64,000 nucleotides of DNA from Ancylothrix sp036704045 (GTDB taxonomy: Bacteria > Cyanobacteriota > Cyanobacteriia > Cyanobacteriales > Oscillatoriaceae): positions 52,619-116,618 of the forward strand of contig DATNQM010000032.1 of the NCBI GenBank assembly GCA_036704045.1. The letters run 5' to 3'. This document shows positions 1-9,293 of this stretch, one piece after another. The notes below the pieces were generated by a model. The model did not search any database. It had not been told where the DNA came from and saw nothing but the letters and a program-made list of their open reading frames with translations. Position 1 is the stretch's first letter. Each line of letters starts with the position of its first letter. Position numbers and translations under genes: made by a program.

Positions 1-202
1 TCCTGGCCCCATTTGGACACCCTTAATCCCCGCTACATTCCCCGAAGAAAAAGTCGCAAGTTTTGGGCAACAAGTACCCATGAAACGGGCCGGTCAACCC
101 GAAGAAGTTGCTCCTTCCTATGTCTTTTTAGCCTCCGATGATTCTTCCTACATGAGCGGCCAAATTCTACACCCTAATGGTGGTAAAGTTGTCAACGGAT
201 AA
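1..202 (+). CDS. SDR family oxidoreductase, C-terminal fragment
   Basis: This is the last 67 codons of a short-chain dehydrogenase/reductase cut by the window edge, read in frame from base 2 to the TAA at 200-202. The start of the fragment (PGPIWTPL) matches the loop after the catalytic YxxxK helix in SDR enzymes. The end has the usual pattern: a PEEVAP-like segment, YVFLASDDSSYMSG, then a glycine-rich C-terminal strand (HPNGGKVVNG). Family knowledge says these are NAD(P)-dependent cytosolic oxidoreductases. The catalytic and cofactor-binding residues lie outside the window, so the substrate cannot be judged. Confidence 0.85.
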   Translation, partial: PGPIWTPLIPATFPEEKVASFGQQVPMKRAGQPEEVAPSYVFLASDDSSYMSGQILHPNGGKVVNG

Positions 203-244
203 AAGCAAATTCCATGCAAACAAAATATAAAACAATCATCACTG

Positions 245-283
245 CCGGCATTTTTCTAGTAATAGGAAAAGCCGGTTTTTTTT
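245..283 (+). terminator. Rho-independent terminator after the SDR gene
   Basis: A CCGGC arm at 245-249 pairs with GCCGG at 271-275 and is followed directly by a run of eight T. It lies 43 bp after the stop codon. The stem is short (5 bp) and the loop long, so termination may be weak. Confidence 0.5.
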
Positions 284-306
284 GATGAAACAAATCTCAA
301 ACTACT

Positions 307-340
307 TAAAAAAAAGGGGCCGTTTTTTTAGGCCCCCTCT
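307..340 (-). terminator. Rho-independent terminator of the small hemerythrin gene
   Basis: Read on the minus strand, GGGGGCC, a loop rich in A, and GGCCCC form a stem followed by a long T run (the A run at about 307-314 on the plus strand). It starts immediately downstream of the stop at 342. Confidence 0.75.
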
Positions 341-341
341 C

Positions 342-812
342 TTATTCATCTCCCATTAAATCTTCTTTGACTCGAATTTTTGCCTCCTTAAACTCATCCG
401 CCAACCCATCAAGTTCTCTTTCACTCATAGCCTCTTGCACCACCGGCAAAATATCCTTTTCCTCTTCCTGCACATGGTGCATTACCGCTTCTTTTAGCTG
501 CATAACTTTCTTCTTAAACCTCGAATTCGTTGGTTCCATCCGGTAAATTTCTTCTAACAAAACCTTCGCCTCAACGTGCTCTTCTTCCGCTTCATCAAGG
601 AACCTTTCTGTTTCTTGATGTTCCGTCATCGCCGGATAAACAGTCAACTCTTCTGTTTCTGTGTGAGCATTTAACTCAAAATAAAGTTTTTCCACCAAAA
701 GCTTTAACTTTTGGCTATCATTAGTAGCTTCAATTTCAGCAAAAATCCTTTCAACCTTGCGGTGATCGTTTTCGATTAACTCAACAATTTGGGGCTTTTC
801 ATCTTGAATCAT
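342..812 (-). CDS. Hemerythrin (HHE) domain protein, small
   Basis: The protein is a single hemerythrin HHE four-helix bundle of 156 aa. Diiron-ligand-like residues are visible in order: NDHRKV, LNAHTETEE, an EEEHVEAK helix and VMHHVQEEEKD. Known members bind O2 or NO or buffer iron, and the protein should be cytosolic. I chose the ATG at 812 because GGAGGAA lies 9 nt upstream. An ATG at 830 and a TTG at 833 are in frame but have no comparable ribosome site. The gene directly upstream on the same strand carries a closely similar domain at its C terminus, so the two look like tandem paralogues. What it senses or binds cannot be read from sequence. Confidence 0.85.
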   Translation of the reverse strand: MIQDEKPQIVELIENDHRKVERIFAEIEATNDSQKLKLLVEKLYFELNAHTETEELTVYPAMTEHQETERFLDEAEEEHVEAKVLLEEIYRMEPTNSRFKKKVMQLKEAVMHHVQEEEKDILPVVQEAMSERELDGLADEFKEAKIRVKEDLMGDE

Positions 813-902
813 AACACTGTATTCCTCCATCAATTTAACATCAATAATCCCACCACCTCTAGGGTGATGGAATTATTTACTACATCCTCAGATCCAAAAT
901 TA

Positions 903-1934
903 TTACTTCAAACGAGCAGCCATTTGATCTTGAACTTTGCTCTTAGCAGTCTTAAAGCGAGTTGCCATTTCTTCTTGTTGTTTCTCGCTAAAGTTTGCCG
1001 TAATCTTAGCAAACATATCGCTTTCTTCTTGACGGACATGAGCCATCACAGCATCCATCAACCGCTTTACATTTTCTTTGAAATTCGGAGAAGCCGGCGA
1101 CATAGACTTGATTTGAGAGAGCATTTGCTTCATCTCAGCTTGATCATTGTACAAATCTTGCGTATTTTCATAATACGGACGAATTGCAGGATAAACCACC
1201 TCTTCTTCTGCTTCAGAGTGAGCACTCAAATCTTTGTAAATTTGAGCAAAATACTCTTCTACTTTCGCCGTATCATTACTGCTTTGAATTTGAGCAAATA
1301 ATGTATTAACTTTTGCGTGATCCATGCGGATGATTTCTAGGATATTCATATCATCCTTGGTGCGAGTAATCACGCTACCAGCCACGCCACTCATAGCAGC
1401 CACAGCATCTTGAACCCTTGCCCAAATACCTTGATCAGGATTTTGACCGGTTAATTCACGCACACCTAAAATTTCCAAAATACCTTTGAGTTGCTCTTGG
1501 TGAGCACGGTTTTCAAAATTAACCGTATTAAGAGGAGTAATGGCGGCTTCCACATCAGCACCCACTACCTGAGCCGCTTTGTGAATCAACAAACCGCTCA
1601 TAGTTTGTTTGTGTTTTAGCAACTCAAGTTGACCCACTTTTTCAAACAAAGTCAATTCAGAACCTTGCATCAATTTTTTAATTTCGCCCACCATTTTCTC
1701 GGTGGTTTCTTTGGGCTGACCCTTTACACCATATTGAACAATTACAGTGTCAAGAACACCCAAATTTTTGCGGTCATCTTCTAACATATTCCGCATTCGG
1801 TCGCTGATATCAGAGTCATTAATTGCAGATAAAAGCATCTCTTGAATAGAAATCAGCAAATTTTGCAGAGCTTTCATATCTGCTAACTTTGTACCAATAG
1901 CTAGACGCTTTGTATCTTCAAGAGTAACTGGCAT
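903..1934 (-). CDS. Two-domain hemerythrin protein
   Basis: This 343-aa protein has an all-helical N-terminal region (about residues 1-185) that I do not recognise as a named family, although it resembles ferritin-like helical bundles. The C-terminal HHE hemerythrin domain covers about 200-330, with MDHAKV, LSAHSEAEEE and VMAHVRQEESD supplying likely diiron ligands. GAGGAG lies 8 nt before the ATG. The C-terminal domain parallels the next gene downstream (shared spacing of H-helices and the same R/K-rich tail), which suggests duplication of an HHE module followed by fusion to, or loss of, the N-terminal bundle. A role in O2, NO or iron handling is inferred from the family only. Confidence 0.85.
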   Translation of the reverse strand: MPVTLEDTKRLAIGTKLADMKALQNLLISIQEMLLSAINDSDISDRMRNMLEDDRKNLGVLDTVIVQYGVKGQPKETTEKMVGEIKKLMQGSELTLFEKVGQLELLKHKQTMSGLLIHKAAQVVGADVEAAITPLNTVNFENRAHQEQLKGILEILGVRELTGQNPDQGIWARVQDAVAAMSGVAGSVITRTKDDMNILEIIRMDHAKVNTLFAQIQSSNDTAKVEEYFAQIYKDLSAHSEAEEEVVYPAIRPYYENTQDLYNDQAEMKQMLSQIKSMSPASPNFKENVKRLMDAVMAHVRQEESDMFAKITANFSEKQQEEMATRFKTAKSKVQDQMAARLK

Positions 1935-2294
1935 AGAGTGTTCTCCTCGAATTGCTTTGTAAGTAATTTGTGTTCTCTGTATCCTCAGCTTAGGAAAAAA
2001 GTTCCTTTCTTCTCCTCCGTCTTGCGATATATTTAGTAGTTTTATGTTTTAAATAAAAAACTTTTTTAAAACTATACTAAAGACAGAACCTTACCCCCTA
2101 AGCAATCGCACCGGTGCTTTAATATTCCCACCCCTAATCTAAAAAAAATCTCAATAAACCTTTAAAAATTGAAATATTAACTTCTAGCAAATTATTACTA
2201 AAAAAATAAACAGAAAAATCTAGTTATTTTGGGTTATTGTCATCTATCTATGGGCATATTATAAAAACAAATAAAAACCTTATTAACCATCATC
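1935..2294. other. Intergenic stretch, AT-rich
   Basis: This 360-bp spacer lies between dprA and the two-domain hemerythrin gene, both on the minus strand. It is AT-rich, with several A/T runs and no convincing small ORF or hairpin. It should hold the promoter of the hemerythrin gene, but I cannot place -35 and -10 boxes with confidence. Confidence 0.5.
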
Positions 2295-3437
2295 TCAACA
2301 TCGTTGATATCGCATCCCAGGCAACTGAGAAACCAAACCCAACAACTCCAACTGTAAAAGCGAACTTGATACCGTAGGGGCCGGTAAATTAGCCTTTTCA
2401 ACAATCAAATCAAAAGCAACTTCCTCAGAAGAAACCACCTGTAAAACCTGCATTAACTCAGCAGACAAACCCGACACCGGCCCCTTATTAACCTCCTCAA
2501 ACAAAGAAAGTTGAACCTCCCCCACCCCCAACTCAGGAACATCAACCGGCGGCATAGAGCCCAACATCTCCAACAACAAACCCTCATTTAAAATCACCTG
2601 AGCCCCCTTACTCAACAAACCCAAACAACCAAGCGCATTAGGATTATCCAAAGACCCAGGTAAAACAAAAACATCCCTACCAAAATCCGCCGCCAAATTA
2701 GCAGTAATCAAAGCCCCAGATCGCACAGGCGCCTCCATAACCAAAACCGCCCGACATAGCCCAGCAATAATCCGATTTCGCTGCGGAAAATGAGCACGAT
2801 CTGGGCCCGAACCGGCGGGATATTCACTCAAAACCGCCCCCCCCGCCACAATCTCCCCATAAAGCCCACCATTGCGAGGCGGATAAACCAAATCAACCCC
2901 CGTCCCCATCACAGCCAAAGTCCGGCCCCCCGCCTCCAAACAACCCCGGTGAGCCTCCGTATCAATCCCCGCCGCCAAACCCGAAACCACCGTAAATCCA
3001 CGCCCCGCCAAAGCCCTACAAATTTTCCGAGTCCAACGCCGGCCATACTCGCTTGGTTCCCGCGTCCCAACCACCCCAACCATAGGACGCAAACCGCTAT
3101 TCTCCGCCAAATCCACCACACCCCTATAATACAAAACCGGCGGCGGATTAGGAATCTCCAACAACAAACGCGGATAACCCTCATCCGCCGGCGTCCAAAA
3201 ATCGGGATTTTTCTCTAAATGTTCCCTCCATACCTTCTCTAAATCCACCTGTGCACGCCAACGCACCACCCCCTCCACCGTCTGCCGGCCAAACCCCTCA
3301 ACCCTCCCCAACTCCTTCTCCGTAGCCCCCCAAGCCTCCCTCAAACCTCCAAAATAATCTCGCAAACGCCGCATCAAAACCGGCCCCACCCCAGGAACTT
3401 TTGACCAAGCCCACCAAAAAACCCGCTCCTCAAACAC
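2295..3437 (-). CDS. dprA: DNA-processing protein DprA
   Basis: DprA binds incoming single-stranded DNA during natural transformation and loads RecA. The 380-aa protein shows the full family layout: an N-terminal helix-hairpin-helix region (VPGVGPVLMRRL, then VEGFGRQTVEGV), a Rossmann-like core with GVVGTREPSEYG, VVSGLAAGIDTEAHRG, FPQRNRIIAGL and RSGALITANLA, and a C-terminal winged helix (about 320-380). The start is GTG at 3437, with purine-rich GGGAGC and AAAAGG upstream. The gene stands alone, 61 bp downstream of the DUF2301 gene on the same strand. The third-position bias toward C and G gives long shadow frames on the other strand. Together with comF at 19.9 kb it suggests a competence apparatus. 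Confidence 0.95.
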   Translation of the reverse strand: MFEERVFWWAWSKVPGVGPVLMRRLRDYFGGLREAWGATEKELGRVEGFGRQTVEGVVRWRAQVDLEKVWREHLEKNPDFWTPADEGYPRLLLEIPNPPPVLYYRGVVDLAENSGLRPMVGVVGTREPSEYGRRWTRKICRALAGRGFTVVSGLAAGIDTEAHRGCLEAGGRTLAVMGTGVDLVYPPRNGGLYGEIVAGGAVLSEYPAGSGPDRAHFPQRNRIIAGLCRAVLVMEAPVRSGALITANLAADFGRDVFVLPGSLDNPNALGCLGLLSKGAQVILNEGLLLEMLGSMPPVDVPELGVGEVQLSLFEEVNKGPVSGLSAELMQVLQVVSSEEVAFDLIVEKANLPAPTVSSSLLQLELLGLVSQLPGMRYQRC

Positions 3438-3497
3438 CCTTTTGCTCCCTGCTTTCCTAATTTCTACCTTAAAAATAAAACCTCAACTTCCTAACAA

Positions 3498-4142
3498 TCA
3501 ACCGCCTTTTTTGCCACTATGCAAATACTCAAAAACACTCTTATCCCCAATATCATCCGGCATTTCTTGCCAAGTTTTTCTCAAAGCAAAAACCAAAAAC
3601 AAAACGCCCCAAATTCCTAACAAAACTGCCTCAACTTCCCCCGGCAAAATCTTAAACAAATGACCCAACAATAAAACCGGAACCAAAGGCGTTAAAACCT
3701 TCGTTTCTAGCCGGTTAAAACAAAAAGCCTCCTTAAAATAAATCCCCGTCAAAGCCGCAAAAACAAACCCAACCCCCAACAACCACCAAGAATGCTCATA
3801 AACCGCCACCACCATTGGTTCGTCAAACCGGCTTCTCACCACCACCGCTGCTAAACCACCCACCAGCCAAAAGACCTGTAAAAGCCGGTGTAAAACCTCC
3901 AAATAAATATGAATCGTCCATAAAGATACACCAAGCCCCCCATAAAACCCCACAAAAAACACATCCAACACCACACCCCTCTCGCCACCCAATAACACCC
4001 AAGCCACACCCGCCGCAAAACAAAGCGCTGCTAGCATCAACCCACTGCGGTAAACAGCCACACCAGCCTTATCTGCTTTTGTAATTGTAAATTCTCCAAA
4101 CTGACCGGTGTAGACTTTTTCTTCCAAAGAAATCTGTGTCAT
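3498..4142 (-). CDS. DUF2301 family membrane protein
   Basis: This integral membrane protein of about 214 aa has roughly six hydrophobic segments after a short soluble N terminus (TQISLEEKVYTGQFGEF). The opening and the overall hydrophobic pattern match the cyanobacterial DUF2301 family, whose function is unknown. I chose the ATG at 4142, preceded by GGAAA. A TTG four codons upstream (4154) is also in frame. It may be co-transcribed with dprA, which follows 61 bp downstream. No catalytic motif is visible. Confidence 0.7.
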   Translation of the reverse strand: MTQISLEEKVYTGQFGEFTITKADKAGVAVYRSGLMLAALCFAAGVAWVLLGGERGVVLDVFFVGFYGGLGVSLWTIHIYLEVLHRLLQVFWLVGGLAAVVVRSRFDEPMVVAVYEHSWWLLGVGFVFAALTGIYFKEAFCFNRLETKVLTPLVPVLLLGHLFKILPGEVEAVLLGIWGVLFLVFALRKTWQEMPDDIGDKSVFEYLHSGKKGG

Positions 4143-4223
4143 AGTTATTTCCAAGCCACTAAAAAAACCAGCTTTTTTTAAGATACAGTTTAATTATGAA
4201 CTAGGGCGCGGGGATCAAACATA

Positions 4224-4886
4224 ATGGCCAAATCAGGACAAGGAAAAAAAAATAGCAGCAAGACACAACCTCCAACACCTCAGCCAAAACTTATCGAAAT
4301 TGATGAAACTATTTGTTACCGCCCTTCCCAAACTCCTCGTCATCAGCTTAACCGTTTCTTGTCAAAAGATTTAGAAAATATGGCTGGTTTTTTCCAACTA
4401 CCCAGTCCAGACAATTTTCCCTTTCAAGATATTATCAAACTCTTGCAAGAAAATGTGGAATTAGAACCGGAAATAAATATTAAAGAAGTTGAAGCCAGAG
4501 TCAAAAAAATTCTCGGTAGCAAAAATTTAAAAGTCACCAAGCAAAAACTTGAAAATTATCTCAAATATCTCGATAGTAATCTTGAAAAACCTTTCCATCT
4601 CACCAGTCGAGAAGAGTTTTTGTGGGAAGAAGAATATCTCTATGGTGGTAGCAGTAAAAAAGAATATGAAAAATTAAAGAAAACTCTTCCTTGTTACACG
4701 GATACTTTTAAATTTTTGGCATTTGAAAAGACAGATGAGGATGGAGGTATTTTAGTAAATGTCCAGCGCGTAACCGATAAAAAAGTTTTTACTATGCCTT
4801 TGTGTGATCTGCAAACAACTCTCGATACTTCCCCCAATCATCAATTAATAGAAGATTATTCCGTCTGGTTTATTAACTATCAATAA
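4224..4886 (+). CDS. Conserved-looking hypothetical protein, 220 aa
   Basis: I do not recognise this protein. It opens with a low-complexity, Lys/Ser/Pro-rich stretch (about residues 1-22) and is then predicted soluble and mostly charged. A region at 75-125 is rich in Lys/Glu helices. The final 70 residues are more globular and end in a motif of the form LIEDYSVWFINY. There is no signal peptide or membrane segment. The gene is divergent from the DUF2301 gene and convergent with the SAM hydrolase gene (6 bp apart), and codon use resembles its neighbours. A function should not be assigned from sequence alone. Confidence 0.65.
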   Translation: MAKSGQGKKNSSKTQPPTPQPKLIEIDETICYRPSQTPRHQLNRFLSKDLENMAGFFQLPSPDNFPFQDIIKLLQENVELEPEINIKEVEARVKKILGSKNLKVTKQKLENYLKYLDSNLEKPFHLTSREEFLWEEEYLYGGSSKKEYEKLKKTLPCYTDTFKFLAFEKTDEDGGILVNVQRVTDKKVFTMPLCDLQTTLDTSPNHQLIEDYSVWFINYQ

Positions 4887-4891
4887 GTTAT

Positions 4892-5668
4892 TTATTTCAC
4901 CCACACTACCGTTACTTGTTCACCTATTGTTATGTGCAAAATAGCCGCCGCATTTCCACTATTGACTGCTATTTCTACCCATCCATGACTGCCGGTTAAA
5001 CTCACAAATTCCCCGGCTTTAACATCACTATAAGTTTTACCGGCTACCATAGAAATATTGCCTAATTCCACTCTCCAATTACGTTTTTCTACCACACGGG
5101 CCGGTATATTGGTAACTAAATTTCCAAACCTATCAATATATTGAATACAACCAATAATTCCTTGCTCAATTTTCTTAAATTCAGCTATGGGAAATTTAAC
5201 TAAACTTTGAATATCAATAACATTTCCCAGTTCCTTAATATTCACTCCCCCCGCTAGATACGCCCCCACCGGCGCAAAGATATCTCTTCCATGAAAGGTT
5301 GTACTGGGTGCCGGTGTCCGCCAATATTTATTATTGGTTAATTCTACCGCAGAAATCGCCTTTGTTTCTGATAAAATCCCACTAAATATCCCATTATCTG
5401 GGCCTACTAAAAAACCCCCCTCAAACTCGATAGCAACAGCCCTTCTATGACTTCCTACCCCCGGATCAACTACGGCAATATGCACTGTTTTTGAGGGAAA
5501 ATAGCTATAAGCATTCATCAAACAAAACCGGCCCGCAGCTATATCTTGTGGGGCTATTTCATGGGTGAGATCAACAATATTTATGTTAGGGTTTATTGTC
5601 GCTATAACACCTTTCATTACTCCAACATAAATATCTTTTAATCCAAAATCTGTTAATAGGGTAATCAT
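4892..5668 (-). CDS. SAM hydroxide adenosyltransferase (DUF62 family)
   Basis: The family splits S-adenosyl-L-methionine with water to adenosine and methionine and is related to the fluorinase/chlorinase enzymes. The 258-aa protein starts with the typical MITLLTDFGLKDIYVG, whose aspartate contacts the ribose. It continues with DLTHEI, VVDPGVGSHRR and LVGPDNGIF, all hallmark segments, and has a C-terminal beta domain from about 165. The fluorinase-specific insertion is not obvious, so hydrolase activity is more likely than halogenation. It is a cytosolic stand-alone gene with its stop 6 bp from the convergent hypothetical gene. Confidence 0.88.
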   Translation of the reverse strand: MITLLTDFGLKDIYVGVMKGVIATINPNINIVDLTHEIAPQDIAAGRFCLMNAYSYFPSKTVHIAVVDPGVGSHRRAVAIEFEGGFLVGPDNGIFSGILSETKAISAVELTNNKYWRTPAPSTTFHGRDIFAPVGAYLAGGVNIKELGNVIDIQSLVKFPIAEFKKIEQGIIGCIQYIDRFGNLVTNIPARVVEKRNWRVELGNISMVAGKTYSDVKAGEFVSLTGSHGWVEIAVNSGNAAAILHITIGEQVTVVWVK

Positions 5669-5840
5669 AAAAAACTTTAATAATTTCCACCTAAAAATTA
5701 GTTTTTAAAAACTCAAATCAACCAACATTTTTGTTAATTATTATAGGGATATTTTTAGAAAAGAATAATTTAAAAAGAATTTATTTTCAGAGTTTTTGGC
5801 AAAAATTAGGGTACAAAAACTTAGCAAGATAAAATTTTGA

Positions 5841-5868
5841 TATGCTCACCGGCCATCCAGTGAGCATA
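5841..5868 (-). terminator. Perfect 9-bp hairpin after the patatin gene
   Basis: TATGCTCAC at 5841-5849 pairs perfectly with GTGAGCATA at 5860-5868 around a 10-nt loop. It sits 9 bp downstream of the patatin stop on the minus strand, followed there by a mixed A/T tract rather than a clean T run. Likely a transcript end or 3' stabiliser. Confidence 0.5.
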
Positions 5869-5876
5869 ACATGATC

Positions 5877-6968
5877 TTACATCATCAACTGTTCGCACAA
5901 CTCATCTAATTCTTTATCTCGTTCTTTAATAATACGTCTTGCCAACTCTTCTAAATTTTCCAGATTTGAAATACTTGGATCATCAAGATTATCATTTGCC
6001 TTATCTAGCAAACCTTGAAAACGATAATATTGTTTAGGCTTTTCATCTGCATAGGGCAATAACTGTTCAAGTTGACAGGCTACAGACTCACTTTGTCCAT
6101 CTAAAGTAATTTGAATAATAGGCTCAATCCATTCTAAAATACCCCATTTTCTTGTTTTCTGATAAGGAAATTTTCTTGTCAGAGAACCTGTGCCCATTGA
6201 AACAACTAGTATATCATCAACATCAAGTTTTTCTCCGGCTTTTTTGGCATCAATAATTGCCTCCATTATCGCTAGAGAAGTGGGATTATTAGCAAAAACA
6301 GCCCCATCCACCAAAGAGTAAGAACCATTAGCATTTAAATCAGCTTTTGTTTCTAATAAAACAGAAGGAAAATAAGTAGGCGCTGCGGAAGTTGCCATTG
6401 CAGCTTGTTTCATCGTAAAACCTTTGCAAATTTTCCGATAATTTTCTCCATACCAAGGTTGTTTATCCTTGCTGGTAAAGAAAACTGGCAGCCGCAAAAC
6501 AGTATCATAGCTTGTAATAAAAACCTCTTTGAGAGCGTTTTCTAAGGGCATATCCCCCAAGAGTTCATCAAGAACTTTTTCCCTACCTTCAGCAATATAT
6601 TTAGGGTTAAATAAATCTTCAATATCCCCTATAGGTTCGCCAGAAATTTTTTTAAGCTGAGTTAAAATTGGTTGTAAAACTTTTCTGCGTGCTGCCACTA
6701 AAGGCGATTTTTGAAAAATAGTTTTGCCATGTTTTTTGTAAAACTCTACTAAATCTTTAGCTGTATATTGAGGTTCGTTGAGGTTATGGGGTTGGGGTTT
6801 TGCTAAGCCTAAAGCCAGCATTCCGCCCGTAGAAGTACCCGCCATTAAATCAAACATTTCAAAAATACGTTTGCCGGTGCGTTTTTCAATTTCTGCTAAA
6901 ATAGAAGCCGGCAAAATGCCACGAATTCCACCACCATCAATCGACAAAATTTTACATTTATAAGACAT
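5877..6968 (-). CDS. Patatin-like phospholipase
   Basis: This serine lipid acyl hydrolase has a Ser-Asp dyad. The 363-aa protein shows the oxyanion-hole motif DGGGIRG at residues 11-17, the nucleophile elbow GTSTGG with Ser46, and the DGA motif with Asp221 followed by ANNP. It has the plant-patatin style arrangement and no signal peptide or membrane segment, so it should act in the cytosol or at the membrane face. Some bacterial patatins are effectors of anti-phage systems, but here no nucleotide cyclase or other defence gene is adjacent. A plain lipase role is the simpler reading. Confidence 0.9.
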   Translation of the reverse strand: MSYKCKILSIDGGGIRGILPASILAEIEKRTGKRIFEMFDLMAGTSTGGMLALGLAKPQPHNLNEPQYTAKDLVEFYKKHGKTIFQKSPLVAARRKVLQPILTQLKKISGEPIGDIEDLFNPKYIAEGREKVLDELLGDMPLENALKEVFITSYDTVLRLPVFFTSKDKQPWYGENYRKICKGFTMKQAAMATSAAPTYFPSVLLETKADLNANGSYSLVDGAVFANNPTSLAIMEAIIDAKKAGEKLDVDDILVVSMGTGSLTRKFPYQKTRKWGILEWIEPIIQITLDGQSESVACQLEQLLPYADEKPKQYYRFQGLLDKANDNLDDPSISNLENLEELARRIIKERDKELDELCEQLMM

Positions 6969-7289
6969 ACTAATTTTTAGTTTTTCAAGGGTAGATATTT
7001 TAGATTGTCCGCACGTTTTTAGCTGAGATCAGGAAACTACAAATTTAACCTTTATATCTCAGACTGGTTGTTTGTAAAAAATAAATTTTCCAACATCATA
7101 AAACCTACCGGGTGCAATCAAGATACGGGCTATCACCCCTCAATAACCGGCCCTAAAAACAAAAATTCCTTGTTTAAAATACAAAAAAGTTTCCTGAACA
7201 CAGCAATTCCCCTACCGTAAGAACCTGAAATAAGGGTTCATGTGTTTTCGGACACTTCACCGCCATTTTGCAGAAGATCCGAGGGAAAT
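6969..7289. other. Divergent promoter region, patatin / PBP2
   Basis: This 321-bp spacer lies between divergent genes and should contain both promoters. No repeat or small ORF stands out, and promoter boxes could not be assigned. Confidence 0.4.
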
Positions 7290-9053
7290 ATGGCAAGGGA
7301 GTTAAGTTTTTCCAAGAGTTCACGTTCGGTTAATATCAAGTTACCAAAGGCCGGCCGATCAGTTCTTTTAATGCTGATTGTCACATTTTTTTTAAATTTG
7401 TTTGTTTTTCGGCTAATTCAATTGCAAATACTTGAAGGTCAGTATAACCGCACACGGGCAGAAGAAAACCGCATTCGTCCGGTTGGAATGATAGCAGAGC
7501 GTGGCAATATTTTAGATCGTAAAGGCAAACTTTTGGCCGCTAACCGGCTCACCCGCAGCGTTTATTTATGGCCAAAAGAACAAAAACCCGAAGACTGGAA
7601 AATTACAGCCCATCGGCTAAGTCAAGTATTGAATATACCGACCTCAGAAATTCTCCAAAAATTAGAAAAAATTGGTTATAATTCTGCCCTGCCGGTACGC
7701 ATCAGCCGCGACATTAACCCCCAAGCTTTTACCGTTATTGCAGAAAAAACGCAAGAATTTAAAGGCATAGAAATTAGAGAAGAATCAAGCCGGTATTACC
7801 CAAACGGCAACGTCGGAGCTCATGTATTGGGATACATTGGCGAAGCCACCACAGAAGACCTAGCAAAACATCCAGAATACCCAATGGGAATGATTGTCGG
7901 GCAAATGGGAATTGAACGCAAAGTTAACGACAAACTCGCGGGAGTGTGGGGAAACCGCCTCATTGAAGTAGACGCCAAAGGCAAAGAAATCCGGGAATTA
8001 GGAACTATAGAACCCAAACCCGGACAGCCGGTGAGACTTACCCTCGACGCAGAGTTACAAAAAACCGCCGAAAAAGCCCTCAATGGCAGACGCGGAGGCA
8101 TCGCAGTCATTGATATTAAAACCGGCGCCGTTTTAGCCTTAGCTTCGGGCCCAACTTTTGACCCCAATTTGTTCACTCGCAAAATTACACCCAAAGAGTG
8201 GGATTCCTTGCAAGCCCAAGACAAACCCTTTTTGAATCGGGCTTTAGAAGGTTATCCGCCAGGGAGTACGTTTAAAATTGTTACGTCAGTGGCGGGGATG
8301 GAGTCGGGCAAATTTTCCCCCGATTCAATTTTGGTAAGTTCCGAGTCAATAATGGTAGGCGGTGTCAGTTTTCACGAACACGGAAGCGGTTATGGGCCCA
8401 TAGGGTTTACGGATGCCCTAGCGTATAGTTCTAATACGTTTTTTTATCAGATGGGAATGGCTGTCGGCCCAGAACAAATAGCCAAATGGGCGCGATTGAT
8501 GGGAATTGGAGAGACAACAAATCTCGATTTGCTAGGATTAGGCCAAGGTAATCATGGTTCTGTGCCTACACCGGCAGAAAAACAAACCCTTTACGGTGAA
8601 GAATGGTATGCCGGTGATACCGTGACAATGGCTATCGGACAAGGCGTAGTTTTGACGACTCCTTTAGAAATGGCAGTCATGGTGGCAACAATTGCTAATG
8701 GGGGATATCGGGTAAAACCGCATTTGCTGGCTTCTCAAACCAATACACCAGCCACTAAACCCGAAGCAACCGGCATGAAACCGGGAACCGTTGAGGCTGT
8801 GCGTAAGGGATTAATTGCAGTGGTAGAAAAAGGTACCGGTCAAAGCTTAAAGGATGGTTCAATTCCTCTGACTGCTGGAAAAACCGGCACTGCGGAAGTG
8901 CTGGGACAGCAGGACAATTCTAATTATATTGCCTACGGCCCTGCCAATGACCCCCAAATAGCCATCGGCATTGTTGTAGAAAATGGCGGTTATGGTGCCA
9001 CCGCCGCCGCCCCCATTGCCCAAGAGATTTTTAAAACCTATTTCAAAAAGTAG
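7290..9053 (+). CDS. mrdA: Penicillin-binding protein 2 (class B transpeptidase)
   Basis: PBP2 cross-links peptidoglycan during side-wall growth with RodA. The 587-aa protein has one N-terminal membrane anchor (about residues 26-47), a PBP dimerisation domain and a transpeptidase domain with all three active-site motifs: STFK with Ser326, SSN at 380-382 and KTG starting at Lys531. I chose the ATG at 7290 because GAGGGAAA precedes it. An in-frame ATG 16 codons upstream (7242) adds a non-hydrophobic tail. Length and motif order match MrdA rather than FtsI, though the two are related. It is transcribed alone, with no rodA or mreBCD neighbours here. Confidence 0.92.
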   Translation: MARELSFSKSSRSVNIKLPKAGRSVLLMLIVTFFLNLFVFRLIQLQILEGQYNRTRAEENRIRPVGMIAERGNILDRKGKLLAANRLTRSVYLWPKEQKPEDWKITAHRLSQVLNIPTSEILQKLEKIGYNSALPVRISRDINPQAFTVIAEKTQEFKGIEIREESSRYYPNGNVGAHVLGYIGEATTEDLAKHPEYPMGMIVGQMGIERKVNDKLAGVWGNRLIEVDAKGKEIRELGTIEPKPGQPVRLTLDAELQKTAEKALNGRRGGIAVIDIKTGAVLALASGPTFDPNLFTRKITPKEWDSLQAQDKPFLNRALEGYPPGSTFKIVTSVAGMESGKFSPDSILVSSESIMVGGVSFHEHGSGYGPIGFTDALAYSSNTFFYQMGMAVGPEQIAKWARLMGIGETTNLDLLGLGQGNHGSVPTPAEKQTLYGEEWYAGDTVTMAIGQGVVLTTPLEMAVMVATIANGGYRVKPHLLASQTNTPATKPEATGMKPGTVEAVRKGLIAVVEKGTGQSLKDGSIPLTAGKTGTAEVLGQQDNSNYIAYGPANDPQIAIGIVVENGGYGATAAAPIAQEIFKTYFKK

Positions 9054-9293
9054 CAATTGGGCCTTTTCTTCCCCTCTGCGCCCCAGTTTGGTTGGCTTCG
9101 TGGCTACAATTACCGCCCCAAGCTTGTCCTAGGGGGCCGAAGATGGGGCTTTTTGACTAGGGTAAATTCTTCAATGTCTTGAAACTTTAAACTTTTTCGT
9201 AAAGTTTCAGTAAAATTGGATACATTTTTTTTAAAAAATGCTAATCTAAGTAATAGAGAAAAGAAAAAATTTTTGTAGTAAGGACTGTTTTTT

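Noticed and set aside
2790..3218. 142-codon frame opposite dprA
   Set aside because: A shadow of the C/G third-position bias of dprA; Pro/Arg/Ile-rich translation. The same holds for 58631-59026 opposite the CDF gene.
5877..6968. Patatin gene as part of a CBASS-type anti-phage system
   Set aside because: No cyclase, HORMA or other defence gene is adjacent. The neighbours are a SAM hydrolase and PBP2.
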